A stretch of DNA of 34,096 bases from Lentisphaerota bacterium (GCA_012514035.1 JAAZBB010000052.1:1-34096), one strand, 5' to 3'; positions 1-8,514 are shown, counted from the stretch's first letter. The notes: generated by a model not told the origin, from the letters alone. Translations and numbers: made by a program.

Positions 1-222
1 GTGCCGGACACCCGCCCCCCTCGACAGCCACCCCCGTTTGAGCTACGGTACGAAGCAACTCAAAAACAGGCCAACGGCTCTCCCGCTCACCGCTCCTTCG
101 GTGTCATGGCTATTTGAGGCAACACGGGGCCGCCCCCAGGTGGCTTCGCGCCTGCCAGACTGAAAATCATATTGTCGGGGGAACCGACGACCAGGAACGG
201 CGACAATACCACCCGTCGGGCT

Positions 223-1320
223 CTAGCGGAGGCGGCGGGTTAACGCAATGCCCAGGATGAAGAATACGAGGCCCGGCCCCCAGCCGGCCAGAACCGGGCT
301 GAGCAGTTGACGTTTGCCGTAGGCCAGCCCCAGCCCCATGAGGATATAGTAGCCGAAAAATGTCAGCAAGGCCCACAAGATGCCCATGCCCATTCCCCGG
401 CGGCCGCTGTGGGTGCCAAACGGCACTCCGACCAAAATGACGATGAAACACAGCCAGGGAGAAGCCAGACGGTAGTGGTAGTCCACCATTAGTCGGTTGC
501 GGGTTTCCATGGAGATGCCTTCATGCAGCGTCAGAAAACGCCGAATGTCACGCGCAGACCGTTCGTTTGCTTCCTTGATCTCGTTGACGAAGTCTCCGGG
601 GCCTTCGGACAACATGGTCATGTCGAGGTTGGCATAGGATTCAGGCGGCCCGAGAGGGTCGTTATTGGGATTGAAGTAGCGGATTTCCACGCGTTCGAAC
701 CACCAGTGGCTGCCCAACCACCGGCCGCGCTCGGCGTCCATCCGGAATTCATCAGAGCCGTCCGGACGTTGCTGGGTGAGATTGATGTCGCGCATTTCAA
801 AGCCCGAGTCGGGGCGCGGATCGAAGGAGTTGACCCGCCAGATGCGACGGCCCCGGACATTTTTATAAGCCAGGTTTTCCGTCAGTCCGGCGGGAGTTCC
901 GCGACCGATGCCCTGTTGGCGCTTGAACTGGCGGGTCCAGTAGGTGGCCCCCGGGTTGAACAGTTCGTTGATCCCCAGCAGCAGCACAGAGGCCAGCAGG
1001 CCCGTGACGAGATAGGGCATCATCAATTGCGCCAGACTCAGGCCACAGGCCCGCATGGCCACCAGTTCAGAATTTTTGCCCAGCTGCCAGAGGGCGTAGA
1101 GCAGGGCCAGCAGCAGGGAGACAGGCAGAAGATAGGGCAGGTAGGTGGGCAGCAGGATCGCGTAATACAGGAGCACCTCCTGCATGCGGATCTCCGCCTC
1201 CATGAAGTCCACGAAATTGGCAAAAAGGTCCACCAAGACCGCAATCAGACAGAATCCGGCGATGACATAAAGCCAGGGCCGGCGCATGTGGCTCAGTAGA
1301 TAGCGGGTGACCAGTTTCAT
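223..1320 (-). CDS. LptF/LptG-family LPS export permease
   Basis: A 365-residue inner-membrane protein of the YjgP/YjgQ (LptF/LptG) family, the transmembrane half of the ABC machine that extracts lipopolysaccharide from the inner membrane and pushes it along the periplasmic Lpt bridge. The family layout is visible: a cluster of hydrophobic helices in the first ~120 residues (about 15-36, 50-78, 95-118), a long soluble periplasmic middle (about 125-280, rich in charged and aromatic residues), then further hydrophobic helices at about 285-360. Length matches the usual 350-370. The ATG start follows the preceding small gene by 42 bases, so the two are probably co-transcribed. I cannot tell LptF from LptG by eye, and no partner permease is in the window. 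It implies a diderm envelope. Confidence 0.85.
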   Translation of the reverse strand: MKLVTRYLLSHMRRPWLYVIAGFCLIAVLVDLFANFVDFMEAEIRMQEVLLYYAILLPTYLPYLLPVSLLLALLYALWQLGKNSELVAMRACGLSLAQLMMPYLVTGLLASVLLLGINELFNPGATYWTRQFKRQQGIGRGTPAGLTENLAYKNVRGRRIWRVNSFDPRPDSGFEMRDINLTQQRPDGSDEFRMDAERGRWLGSHWWFERVEIRYFNPNNDPLGPPESYANLDMTMLSEGPGDFVNEIKEANERSARDIRRFLTLHEGISMETRNRLMVDYHYRLASPWLCFIVILVGVPFGTHSGRRGMGMGILWALLTFFGYYILMGLGLAYGKRQLLSPVLAGWGPGLVFFILGIALTRRLR

Positions 1321-1362
1321 GGTCGGCCGGCCGGCAGACCCGCACAGGGGGCCGGCGGGAAC

Positions 1363-1650
1363 TCAGGGCGAAGGAATTTGGATTTCATCCGGGATGTCTT
1401 CCCGGGTCTTGTCCACCCAGATAAAGCCCCGGCCGTTGCAGAGCGAACAGTTGTCCCGCCGCTCTGCTTCATTGTTGCAGCGCGGGCAGGCGATCTTGAC
1501 ATAGTTTTTCAACCATTCCGTTTTCTCAGGATAGGTGCGGGCCGTCGTCTTGAGGTACCAGGCGGAGAAAGCCACCGCCAGAACGACACCGACGATACCC
1601 CACCGTTGCAGGAGAGATTTGTCCACTTTTCTTTTTGCGGGCTGGGCCAT
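1363..1650 (-). CDS. small membrane-anchored zinc-ribbon protein
   Basis: A 95-residue protein of unknown function. One transmembrane segment is seen at about residues 17-34, preceded by a basic stretch, so the rest probably faces the periplasm. The C-terminal half carries two Cys-X2-Cys pairs, CPRC and CSLCNGRG. The second resembles a DnaJ-type zinc finger repeat (CxxCxGxG), so a single zinc site is likely. A good ribosome binding site (GGAG, 7 bases before ATG) supports the start at 1650. It sits just upstream of the LptF/G-like gene on the same strand, perhaps in one transcript; a link to envelope assembly is only a guess. Confidence 0.65.
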   Translation of the reverse strand: MAQPAKRKVDKSLLQRWGIVGVVLAVAFSAWYLKTTARTYPEKTEWLKNYVKIACPRCNNEAERRDNCSLCNGRGFIWVDKTREDIPDEIQIPSP

Positions 1651-1762
1651 GGGTTACTCCATCTTGTCAATAGACTGCCCAATCCTTGACTGCCAAGTCA
1701 AGGCGTTTGAGCCTCCCCGCCGCCTTTTTTGTCCGGCCCCTGTCGCACTCCGCCCGGCCGCC

Positions 1763-2347
1763 CTATTCCATGATCCGGACGATCCAGTCCTGGCCGTCAA
1801 ACTCTTCGGAGGCGGACCAGATCTGCCCAAGGTTGTTCGTCTGGCAGAAATCTCCCCCAAAGCGGTTGAGTAAATAGCGTTCTTCCGAAGAATCCGCAGA
1901 TACCCCTTTCAGTTGGATGGCATAGAAATTTTCACCGGGGCGGGTAATCACGGAGGGGATGTCCACTTTCCACAGGTCGAGCATCACCGTGCCCTCCACT
2001 GGATGGCCCCGAAAAACAGATTCGGGCCGGGCGGCATCCAGCGTCAGGTTCCGGACCCAGCTGCCCATGATCCAATGGGACATGGAACCGTCCCACCAGC
2101 GTACGAAAATCTGTTCGTCCATGTCCCCGGCAAAGTTATGGCAGGTAAGCACGTGAATCGTGACCGTGTCTCCATCGGCGATTTGTTCGCTGCCAGACTG
2201 CAGGAATGTGGAATCCCCGCCGGGGACCAATTCCATGAAGCGCGGATCACTGCCGGCGGAATGATAGGCCCAATCGGTGATCAGTTCAGCGCCGAACACG
2301 TTCGCGGCCTGCCATGCCAGAACCAGAAATCCAAGACATGTCTTCAT
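1763..2347 (-). CDS. exported protein of unknown function
   Basis: A 194-residue protein I do not recognise. The start was moved inside a longer open frame: ATG at 2347 has an AAAGGAG site 8 bases upstream and begins a classical signal peptide (MKTCLGFLVLAWQAANVFGA), with cleavage probably after Gly19 or Ala20. The mature part is mixed beta-like sequence with many Trp residues and acidic patches, no transmembrane helix after the signal, and two Cys residues (THLTCH-type region and GDFCQ) that could pair. It is therefore predicted to be periplasmic or secreted. It lies between the zinc-ribbon gene and the endonuclease-like gene, same strand, with a gap of about 65 bases to the latter's stop. 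Confidence 0.6.
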   Translation of the reverse strand: MKTCLGFLVLAWQAANVFGAELITDWAYHSAGSDPRFMELVPGGDSTFLQSGSEQIADGDTVTIHVLTCHNFAGDMDEQIFVRWWDGSMSHWIMGSWVRNLTLDAARPESVFRGHPVEGTVMLDLWKVDIPSVITRPGENFYAIQLKGVSADSSEERYLLNRFGGDFCQTNNLGQIWSASEEFDGQDWIVRIME

Positions 2348-2411
2348 CCAGATCACTCCTTTCATGGCTTTCTGCATCGCGGGGCGGAGGAAAGTCCGCC
2401 AGCGATGACCC

Positions 2412-3173
2412 TCATGCGGTGGCGGCCCGGGCCGCCGGCTGGACTTCAAAATCACAGATCAACGGCAGATGATCGCTGTAGCGGATGTGTCGAGCCACCT
2501 CGAAATGGGTCACTTGGATTCCTGGGCTGTGGAGGATGAAATCAAGCTGCCAGCGGGGAGCTCGGCTGGGAAAAGTCGGGGCATCGGCCCGGTTGGCGCT
2601 GGCCAGACCCAGGGCCTGCATGAAGTCGCGCAATTCCAGTTGGCCGGCGAATGCGTTGAAATCGCCGGCAATCAGATAGGGTTTGTTTACCCCCTTCACG
2701 AGCTGGGCCAGATCGGCCAGCTGGGCGGTTCGGCACCGCCGGCCAACCGCGAGGTGGACAATGAAAATGACCACGTTCTCCAGTTCCAGCTCCATGACAA
2801 GGCGTTTGACGCCCCGGTGCAGGAAATGGGAACGCTCATAAACCACCGGTCCCCCGCTCAGGCAGGCATTGGCCTGTTGACGCATCAGCGGCAGACGGCT
2901 CCACCAGGAATACCGGTTGTATTTCGAGCGGCAAAAGGGGCGCTTCCCCAGTTTCTGCGCGATCAAGTCGGCCTGGCTGCGGTGGCCCGTGCGATAGGAG
3001 CCGGAATCGATTTCCACCAGTCCCAGCACGTCCGCCTGTTGTGACCGGAAAAACTGAATCAAGGGATCCAATCGGCGGGTCGTTTTCCGAAAAAAACCGA
3101 CAAAAGGGAAGGGAAGATGAAATTTGAATCCCGAACCCGTGCCGTAGCGCATGTTGTAAAGCACTAGTCTCAT
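2412..3173 (-). CDS. endonuclease/exonuclease/phosphatase (EEP) family enzyme
   Basis: A 253-residue member of the EEP fold (DNase I / exonuclease III / inositol phosphatase type), metal-dependent phosphodiesterases or phosphomonoesterases. Family motifs are present in order: the N-terminal strand with an Asn (LVLYNMRYGTG), a Glu metal ligand in LGLVEIDSGS, the central GDFNA motif, WQLDFIL, and the C-terminal SDHLPL motif with the Asp-His pair. All catalytic positions look intact. There is no signal peptide, so it is probably cytoplasmic. The substrate cannot be inferred; lipid-head-group phosphodiesterases and nucleases share this pattern. The ATG at 3173 has no Shine-Dalgarno sequence but lies 13 bases after a good -10 box, which suggests a leaderless message. 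Confidence 0.8.
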   Translation of the reverse strand: MRLVLYNMRYGTGSGFKFHLPFPFVGFFRKTTRRLDPLIQFFRSQQADVLGLVEIDSGSYRTGHRSQADLIAQKLGKRPFCRSKYNRYSWWSRLPLMRQQANACLSGGPVVYERSHFLHRGVKRLVMELELENVVIFIVHLAVGRRCRTAQLADLAQLVKGVNKPYLIAGDFNAFAGQLELRDFMQALGLASANRADAPTFPSRAPRWQLDFILHSPGIQVTHFEVARHIRYSDHLPLICDFEVQPAARAATA

Positions 3174-3186
3174 TCGTAATTTTCTA

Positions 3187-3214
3187 AGTATACGACAACG
3201 CGGCGGTTTTTCAA
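3187..3214 (-). promoter_or_regulatory. sigma70-type promoter, leaderless-like, for the EEP gene
   Basis: On the minus strand TTGAAA (3209-3214) and TATACT (3187-3192) are separated by 16 bases, close to the sigma70 consensus. The ATG of the EEP gene is only 13 bases after the -10 box, so the 5' untranslated region would be about 6 bases and there is no room for a ribosome binding site. Confidence 0.55.
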
Positions 3215-3271
3215 GCGTTTTAGCGGCGATTTGGCTTGGCCCCTGGCATCAACCGAGGGATAAAAGGCATC

Positions 3272-4042
3272 ATGAAAGCGACCGCACTGGTCTTGGCGCC
3301 TCATCCCGACGACGAATCGATCACCGGGCTGCTGGCCTTGCGGCTGCAGGTCGAGTGCGGATTCCGGATCGTGGTGGTGCCCGCGACGCTGGGAAGTCGC
3401 CGCGATCGTCGGGCCGCCCGCCGGCGGGAACTCCGCGCAGCCTGCGCGTACCTGGGGTTTCAAGTGCGCTTTCCAAAATCCTTGGCAAGCGGTCCAGCGC
3501 AGATTTCTGAGCTGCGCGGAATTCTGGAATCGATCCGCCCGGCCGTGGTCCTGCTGCCCCATGCCCGGGATGGCCATCCCACCCATCGGGAGACACATCG
3601 GCGGGGCTTGGCGGCCCTGGATGCCGCCGCCCGCCAGTGGGCCGTTGTGGAAACCGAATTCTGGCATCCCTTGGAGCGTCCGAACCTGATGGTTGCAGCC
3701 CGTCCGGCTCATCTGGCGAAATTGCGCCGCGCCCTGGCTTGTCACCGGGGCGAGTTGGAGCGCCACGACTATGCCGTCCGCCTGGCCGCCTGGATGAGCG
3801 ACAATGTCCGGCGCGGCGCGGAGCTAGTCGGGCAACGGGGCGCTCCGGCGCCCGCCATGGCCTATGCCACCCTGTACCGGGCCCGGATCCGGGTCCGGGG
3901 CCGCTGGCAGCCGGCATACCGCGGCGGCCGCATGGTTGTCTCGCCGGCAGACCTGGCCGATCTGGCCCAAATATGGCGGGTTGAGGCCCCGCAGATCACG
4001 GGCTCAAATCCGGAAGGCTGTCCTGGTCTCAATGAAACATGA
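3272..4042 (+). CDS. PIG-L / LmbE-type deacetylase
   Basis: A 256-residue protein of the PIG-L (LmbE-like) family, zinc-dependent enzymes that remove N-acetyl groups from amino sugars such as GlcNAc conjugates. The signature APHPDDE at the N-terminus supplies the His-Asp-Asp zinc/base residues. The downstream HARDGHPTHRETHR region supplies the second His motif (H-x3-H). The ATG at 3272 was chosen over a TTG at 3236 because it begins directly before the first beta strand and has AAAAGG 4 bases upstream plus a purine-rich GAGGGA. The substrate is unknown. It is divergent from the EEP gene, and its 3' end overlaps the converging remnant gene by 14 bases. Confidence 0.82.
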   Translation: MKATALVLAPHPDDESITGLLALRLQVECGFRIVVVPATLGSRRDRRAARRRELRAACAYLGFQVRFPKSLASGPAQISELRGILESIRPAVVLLPHARDGHPTHRETHRRGLAALDAAARQWAVVETEFWHPLERPNLMVAARPAHLAKLRRALACHRGELERHDYAVRLAAWMSDNVRRGAELVGQRGAPAPAMAYATLYRARIRVRGRWQPAYRGGRMVVSPADLADLAQIWRVEAPQITGSNPEGCPGLNET

Positions 4043-4781
4043 ACGGCGCGCGCATGAATTCCTGCTGGGCGTCTTCCAGCGCGGGCAGCCTGCGGCAATG
4101 ATCCAACTGGATGCCGATCGTCTGGCAGGGCGCCTCCAACAACATGTGGAGCCAAGGGGATGACACATGGAGTTCGGCCGGCCGCACCTTGTGGCGCAGC
4201 AGGGCGGACAGAATGTGCTCCGGCACCAGGGCCCGCATGGCGTCGATTCCCTGCTCGGACGAAAGCAGTTTGGCTTCCAGAATGAACTGTGAAGCCGAAT
4301 CGACCATGAGCATCAAAAATGGAAGTTGCCGACGGGTGTTCTTCTTGCCGATGGGCACAGGCAGCATCATTACGCCCGTTTCAATTTGCAGCCCGGAGAG
4401 GGGCAATGCCTTGAGATCGTTGAGAACCGCCATCGGCATGGTCATTTCATACTTCTTGATGTGCGTTGGCGTTCGCATCATCCGTTTTATCCAGCCGCCA
4501 GGCGTGCCTTGGTCGTCCGCCGCGAAAACCAGAACTTCCCCGCCGGGTGACGCCGGGGGCAGCCGGCCTGGATCCTTCCTGAGCTGCGGGGCGAATTCCA
4601 TGACCTGCTGCAAACACGGCCGCAACACGTCGGCCTCGGCCGGTTCAATGAACCACGGGACATATCCCGGGTGATAACTCCGGAAACATGGCCAGGAATG
4701 GGCTCCCCGTGGTGTATAGCCCAGTTGTTTTATGATCTTTTTTTCCGGGGCTTCCAGTTGTCCGGCCTCGCCAATTTGAAC
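4029..4781 (-). pseudogene. N-terminally truncated remnant of a DUF7309/DUF6930-type protein
   Basis: An open frame of 250 codons without any ATG in its first third. It starts after a TGA (4782-4784), and the only conventional start is a GTG at 4628, which would cut off clearly conserved-looking sequence. Residues read EKKIIKQLGYTPRG, then AHSWPCFRSYHPGYVPWF. I recognise this pattern from the middle of a larger family (recalled as DUF7309 with a following DUF6930) whose members carry roughly 100 further N-terminal residues. Only about 60 bases separate this frame from the next gene, so that N-terminal part is missing. An ATG at 4787 with a GAGG site lies in another frame and could join only through a +1 shift in the A7 run near 4740. 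The call is a truncated or decaying gene; the family number is from memory. Confidence 0.55.
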
Positions 4782-4840
4782 TCATGGCATCCTCGGACTC
4801 CGGGCGGTGGTGAACGCTACAAGCGGCGATGGATCCGGGT

Positions 4841-5395
4841 TTATCCGAAAAAACTTTCTTCTCCGGATTTCCGCTCATTTTCGAAGATGCAGATCTGCTG
4901 GCGCATGGTCAGGCAAGCTTGCTTGAAGCGTTTGCCGGCCTGCATGAACTGGCTTTCCTTGCGGGAGGGCGTGCTCCCGTCCGGGGCGTTTTCCGGGCCC
5001 GGCGGCTTCCGCGCCCATTTCATGAAGGCCAGGCACTCATCCACGAAATTCAACAGATCGCGATAGATGCCCTTGGGCAGGTTTTGGGCGCCATCCTTCG
5101 AAAGGATCAGCGTGTGCAGGCCCGGAACAATCTTCACCACATCGGCCTTGTATTGCGCATCGATCTGGCGAGCCAGGGCGTCCCATTCGATTCCAAAGCG
5201 GTCCTCATGGCTGGACAGATCCAGGGTCAGGCGTTCCGCGATGTCCAGCAGGGCCAAAACATCTTGGTAAATCCGAACCCGGGTCTTGGATTCGGCCTGG
5301 TGCTGGGCCTTGAGCTGGATCCGCTGGCTGCGGACCAGATCCGAACGATTCCCCATGCGGATGGGCGGCAGCTTTTTGGGCGGATGGGGTTTCAT
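4841..5395 (-). CDS. hypothetical protein, helical, Lys/Glu-rich
   Basis: A 184-residue protein that I do not recognise. ATG at 5395 is preferred to the TTG two codons earlier. There is no signal peptide or membrane segment. The sequence looks largely alpha-helical, with a charged Gln/Arg/Lys-rich N-terminus (after a Pro-rich MKPHPPKKLPP start) and heptad-like hydrophobic spacing in the C-terminal half, which includes an aromatic-rich FVDECLAFMKWARKPPGPE stretch. It may be a cytoplasmic helical-bundle protein. It lies between the nucleoside phosphorylase genes and the truncated remnant on the same strand. No clear Shine-Dalgarno sequence is seen, so it could be translated weakly. Confidence 0.5.
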   Translation of the reverse strand: MKPHPPKKLPPIRMGNRSDLVRSQRIQLKAQHQAESKTRVRIYQDVLALLDIAERLTLDLSSHEDRFGIEWDALARQIDAQYKADVVKIVPGLHTLILSKDGAQNLPKGIYRDLLNFVDECLAFMKWARKPPGPENAPDGSTPSRKESQFMQAGKRFKQACLTMRQQICIFENERKSGEESFFG

Positions 5396-5426
5396 GGACA
5401 ATTCGTTTGCCGGAGGTCACCAGCCG

Positions 5427-6194
5427 TTATGACGCCTCCAGAATCTTGATGGCTTCCATGGCGGTGCGGATCGCCTCGTCGATGCCCACTTTGGCGATAA
5501 TGGGAGCGTCGGCATAGGTCAGACCGATGGTCGCCAGCACTTCGCCGGCGCGGACGCGGCGGATGGTGGACACAACGAACAGGGCAGCGGATTCCATTGA
5601 GGTCGAAATAACGTTGGATTTATACCATGCATTCCACTTGGCGTCGATCTCTTCGCGGATCGGGATGTCCTTGTCCTCGATGAAGAAAGCATCCTTGCAG
5701 TGGCCGATGCCGGTATGGGCGCGAATCTTCAGCTTGCGGGCGGCTTCGCGCAGGGCCAGGGTCACATCGAGGTCGGCGACGGCCGGATAGGAAAGCGGCA
5801 CGTACTGGCGGGAGGTGCCTTCCTCGCGCACGGCGCCGGTGGTGATGCACAGGTCGCCCAGTTTCACCTCGCGCTGCAGCGCGCCGCAGGTACCGATGCG
5901 GATGAAGGTGTCCGCGCCACACTTGATCAGTTCCTCGACCGCGATGGCGGTGGAGGGGCAGCCGATGCCCGTCGAGCAGCAGGAGACCTTGATGCCGTCC
6001 ACCGTTCCGGTGAATGTTCGGTACTCGCGGTTGAAGGCCACTTCCTTCGCGTTGTCAAAATACGACGCGATCAGCGGCACGCGGCCCGGATCGCCCGGCA
6101 GCAGCACGTAGCGGCCGACGTCGCCCCGCTTCAGGTGCACGTGGTATTGCATCTCGGCGGCTTTCTTCGCCGCTTTTTTCATTTTCTTGGCCAT
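5427..6194 (-). CDS. udp: uridine phosphorylase (nucleoside phosphorylase NP-I family)
   Basis: A 255-residue phosphorylase that cleaves uridine, and often deoxyuridine or thymidine, with phosphate to the base plus (deoxy)ribose-1-phosphate. NP-I hallmarks match E. coli Udp: LLPGDPGRV (phosphate loop), STGIGCPSTAIAVEEL, RIGTCGALQ, and STSMESAAL with the ribose-binding Met-Glu pair. Length is normal for Udp (about 253). The start at 6194 has GAAAGGA upstream. The N-terminus carries an extra strongly cationic Lys/Ala segment (about 14 residues) before the region that aligns with the E. coli start. It is last in a run of four nucleoside-catabolic genes (deoB, pdp, punA, udp) in the same direction, with 22 bases to punA. 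The exact base preference (uridine or broader) is uncertain. Confidence 0.85.
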   Translation of the reverse strand: MAKKMKKAAKKAAEMQYHVHLKRGDVGRYVLLPGDPGRVPLIASYFDNAKEVAFNREYRTFTGTVDGIKVSCCSTGIGCPSTAIAVEELIKCGADTFIRIGTCGALQREVKLGDLCITTGAVREEGTSRQYVPLSYPAVADLDVTLALREAARKLKIRAHTGIGHCKDAFFIEDKDIPIREEIDAKWNAWYKSNVISTSMESAALFVVSTIRRVRAGEVLATIGLTYADAPIIAKVGIDEAIRTAMEAIKILEAS

Positions 6195-6216
6195 GGGAGA
6201 TTTTCCTTTCGGTTGC

Positions 6217-7053
6217 TTACAGGGTTTCCTTGGCCAGTTCTTTCCAGAACTGGAGGATGAGCTTTTTCATGCTGGCCATGGCCTTCTGGGAGGTCTCGAA
6301 GACTTCCTGGTGGGTCAGGGCCTGGTTGAGAATGCCGGCGGCCATGTTGGTGATGCAGGAGAGTCCGACGACGCGCAGGCCGGCCGCGTTGGCCAGCATG
6401 GCCTCGGGCACGGTGCTCATGCCGACGGCGTCGGCGCCGAGCGTGCGCCACGAGCGGATTTCGGCGGGCGTCTCGTAGGTCGGGCCGGTGCCGGCGAAAT
6501 AGACGCCGTGGCGCAGCGCCACCTTGGCCTTCTTGCCGGCGCGGGCGAGCGCGCCGCGGAGCTTGCGGTCGTAGATGAACGACTGGTCGGGGAAGCGCGG
6601 GCCCCAGAACGGATCGTGCGCGCCCAGCAGCGGCGTGACGCCCATCATGTTGATGTGGTCGTCGATGATCATCAGATCGCCCGGTTTCCACTTCGGGTTG
6701 GTGCCGCCGGCGGCGTTGGTGAGGAAGACGGCCTTCGCGCCGAGGCTCTTCAGCAGGAAGAGCGGCGTGGCGACGGCTTCCCAGCCCGCACATTCGTAGT
6801 AGTGGCGGCGGCCCTGGAAGACGAAGGTTTCGATGCCGGCGGATTTGCCCCAGACGAGACGGCCGGCGTGGCCGGCGACGCCGGCCTTGCCCAGGCCGGG
6901 AATCTTTTCGTAGGACAGCACGCCGAGCGGTTCGAAGGAATCGGCGATGTCGCTGAGGCCGGAGCCGAGAATCATGCCGAGCTGCGGTTTGGCCTTGGGA
7001 AAGGCTTTTTTCACGGCCGCGAGAGAGGCTTCGAGCGGTTTGCGGAGGATCAT
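6217..7053 (-). CDS. punA: purine nucleoside phosphorylase, trimeric type
   Basis: A 278-residue phosphorylase of the trimeric inosine/guanosine class. It converts purine (deoxy)nucleosides and phosphate into the free base and (deoxy)ribose-1-phosphate. Motifs in order: GMILGSGLSD (phosphate-binding Ser), GRRHYYE (catalytic His region), TNAAGG, GPTYETPAEI (Glu and Tyr of the base and sugar pocket), MSTVPEA, and ITNMAAGI containing the base-binding Asn of the 6-oxopurine class. Length is typical (270-290). AAAGGA lies 6-7 bases before the ATG. The neighbours pdp (29 bases upstream) and udp (22 bases downstream) indicate one operon for nucleoside breakdown. No signal or targeting extension is seen, so it is presumably cytosolic. 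Confidence 0.92.
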   Translation of the reverse strand: MILRKPLEASLAAVKKAFPKAKPQLGMILGSGLSDIADSFEPLGVLSYEKIPGLGKAGVAGHAGRLVWGKSAGIETFVFQGRRHYYECAGWEAVATPLFLLKSLGAKAVFLTNAAGGTNPKWKPGDLMIIDDHINMMGVTPLLGAHDPFWGPRFPDQSFIYDRKLRGALARAGKKAKVALRHGVYFAGTGPTYETPAEIRSWRTLGADAVGMSTVPEAMLANAAGLRVVGLSCITNMAAGILNQALTHQEVFETSQKAMASMKKLILQFWKELAKETL

Positions 7054-7082
7054 GGGTTTTCCTTTCTTTTGGACGAGGTATG

Positions 7083-8393
7083 TCAGCCCGTGACGCGGGC
7101 GACGATGGGTTTCGGCGCGGCGACGGGCTGGGCCGAGATTTCGAAGGCCTTCTCGACGTAGACCATGGCCTGCGCGAGTTTTTCTTCGGAATTCGCATGC
7201 ACGACGACGAGCGGCTGGCCCTTTGCGATCTGGTCGCCGATCTTGGCGAGGCCGGAGGTGCCGACGCCATAGTCGATCTTGTCGTCGGTCTTCTGGCGGC
7301 CGCCGCCGAGGACGAGGACGGCCCGGCCGATGGATTCGGCGTCCACCTTGGCCAAGTAGCCGGCGGCGGGGGCGGGGAAGGGCTTCACGATGGAGGCCTT
7401 CGGCAGCTTGGACAGGTCGTCGAGCACGGAGACGTCGGCGCCGTGTAGCACGGCCATTTCCTTGAACTTTGCGAAGGCGGCGCCGGAGGCGATGATCTTC
7501 TTAAGAATGCCGGTGGCCTCTTCCACCGTGGCGGCCTTCTTGCCCAGCACGAGCATTTCGGCGGTCAGGGCGAGGGTGATGTTCATCAGGTCTTCGCCGG
7601 CGTGCTTCCCTTGCAGGCATTCCATGGATTCGATGATTTCCAGCGCGTTGCCGGCGGTGCGGCCCAGCGGCTGGTTCATGTCCGTCAGGAGCGCGACCAT
7701 GCCCTTGTTCATGGCCTTGCCGACGCGGACCATGGACTGGGCGAGGGCGGTGGCGTCTGCGATCGTGCGCATGAAGGCCCCAGCGCCCCATTTGACGTCG
7801 AGCACGAGCGAATCGATGCCTTCGGCCATCTTTTTGCACATGATCGAGGCCGTGATCAGCGGAATCGACGCCACCGTGCCGGTGACATCGCGCAGGGCGT
7901 AGAGCTTCTTGTCGGCCGGCGCGATCTCGCCGGTCTGGCCGATCATCGAGAATCCGCACTTGTGGATCGTCTCGATGAACTGCTTCTCGGAGAGATTGAC
8001 GTTGAAGCCGGGGATGGACTCGAGCTTGTCAAGGGTGCCGCCGGTGATGCCGAGGCCGCGGCCCGAAATCATTGGAACGGCCAGGTCCGCGCAAGCGGCG
8101 AGAGGTGCGAGAATGAGCGAGACCTTGTCGCCGATGCCGCCGGTGGAGTGCTTGTCCACCTTGGGCAGCGTGATCGAAGAGGTGTCGACCATTGCCCCGG
8201 AGTGCATCATGGCATAGGTCAGGACGGCGGTTTCCTCGGGCGTCATGCCCTTGAGGAAGATCGCCATGGCCATGGCCGACATTTGATAGTCGGGGATCGT
8301 GCCCCGGGTGAACCCGTTGATGAAGAACCGGATTTCCTCGGCGGACAGGGCGTGGCCGTCGCGCTTCTTTTCAATAATCCATTGAGGGACCAT
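7083..8393 (-). CDS. pdp: pyrimidine-nucleoside (thymidine) phosphorylase
   Basis: A 436-residue NP-II family enzyme that phosphorolyses thymidine, deoxyuridine and possibly uridine. The family signature is seen as ISGRGLGITGGTLDKLE, and the glycine-rich phosphate site as KHSTGGIGDK. The C-terminal domain (about 345-436) with GGGR and YGVGT-type segments matches the usual length of 430-440. The start at 8393 has GGAG 7 bases before ATG. It cannot be split between DeoA and Pdp by eye; pdp is used because of the length and the uridine-phosphorylase neighbour. It sits between deoB and punA. Its upstream gap (8394-8514) carries a leader-like repeat also found before deoB, so it may have its own promoter or share control with deoB. 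Confidence 0.92.
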   Translation of the reverse strand: MVPQWIIEKKRDGHALSAEEIRFFINGFTRGTIPDYQMSAMAMAIFLKGMTPEETAVLTYAMMHSGAMVDTSSITLPKVDKHSTGGIGDKVSLILAPLAACADLAVPMISGRGLGITGGTLDKLESIPGFNVNLSEKQFIETIHKCGFSMIGQTGEIAPADKKLYALRDVTGTVASIPLITASIMCKKMAEGIDSLVLDVKWGAGAFMRTIADATALAQSMVRVGKAMNKGMVALLTDMNQPLGRTAGNALEIIESMECLQGKHAGEDLMNITLALTAEMLVLGKKAATVEEATGILKKIIASGAAFAKFKEMAVLHGADVSVLDDLSKLPKASIVKPFPAPAAGYLAKVDAESIGRAVLVLGGGRQKTDDKIDYGVGTSGLAKIGDQIAKGQPLVVVHANSEEKLAQAMVYVEKAFEISAQPVAAPKPIVARVTG

Positions 8394-8403
8394 GGCGAGT
8401 CTC

Positions 8404-8514
8404 CGATCTTAATATTCAATGTCCAATCATCAATATCCAAGTGAACAGCCGCGCGGCTCACCGCGCCGGGCTACAACAACAGCCGGGAGGCCGGGGCGGT
8501 GACCCGGCGTATTT
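8404..8514 (-). repeat. AT-rich repeat plus GC palindromes upstream of pdp
   Basis: On the minus strand this gap holds GC-rich inverted repeats (for example AGCCGC/GCGGCT at 8447-8458 nested in GTGA/TCAC arms), then GGCTGTT, then an AT-rich degenerate tandem of the type TTGGATATTGA...TTGGACATTGAATATT, ending AGATC before the pdp ribosome binding site. The same order of elements occurs in front of deoB. This may be a dispersed intergenic repeat family or a shared leader. Confidence 0.55.

Noticed and set aside
1..222. Leading stretch with TTTGAG/CTCAAA inverted repeat (37-64)
   Set aside because: No open frame, RNA gene or clear terminator could be supported; too weak to annotate.
4645..4878. 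77-residue frame starting MSGNPEKKVFSDKPGS
   Set aside because: Overlaps the conserved-looking remnant in another frame; its own sequence shows no protein-like pattern beyond a possible start.
6179..7270. 363-codon Arg/Pro/Ser-rich frame over the purine phosphorylase
   Set aside because: Extreme Arg/Pro bias, overlaps two motif-rich genes and has no homology-like pattern.
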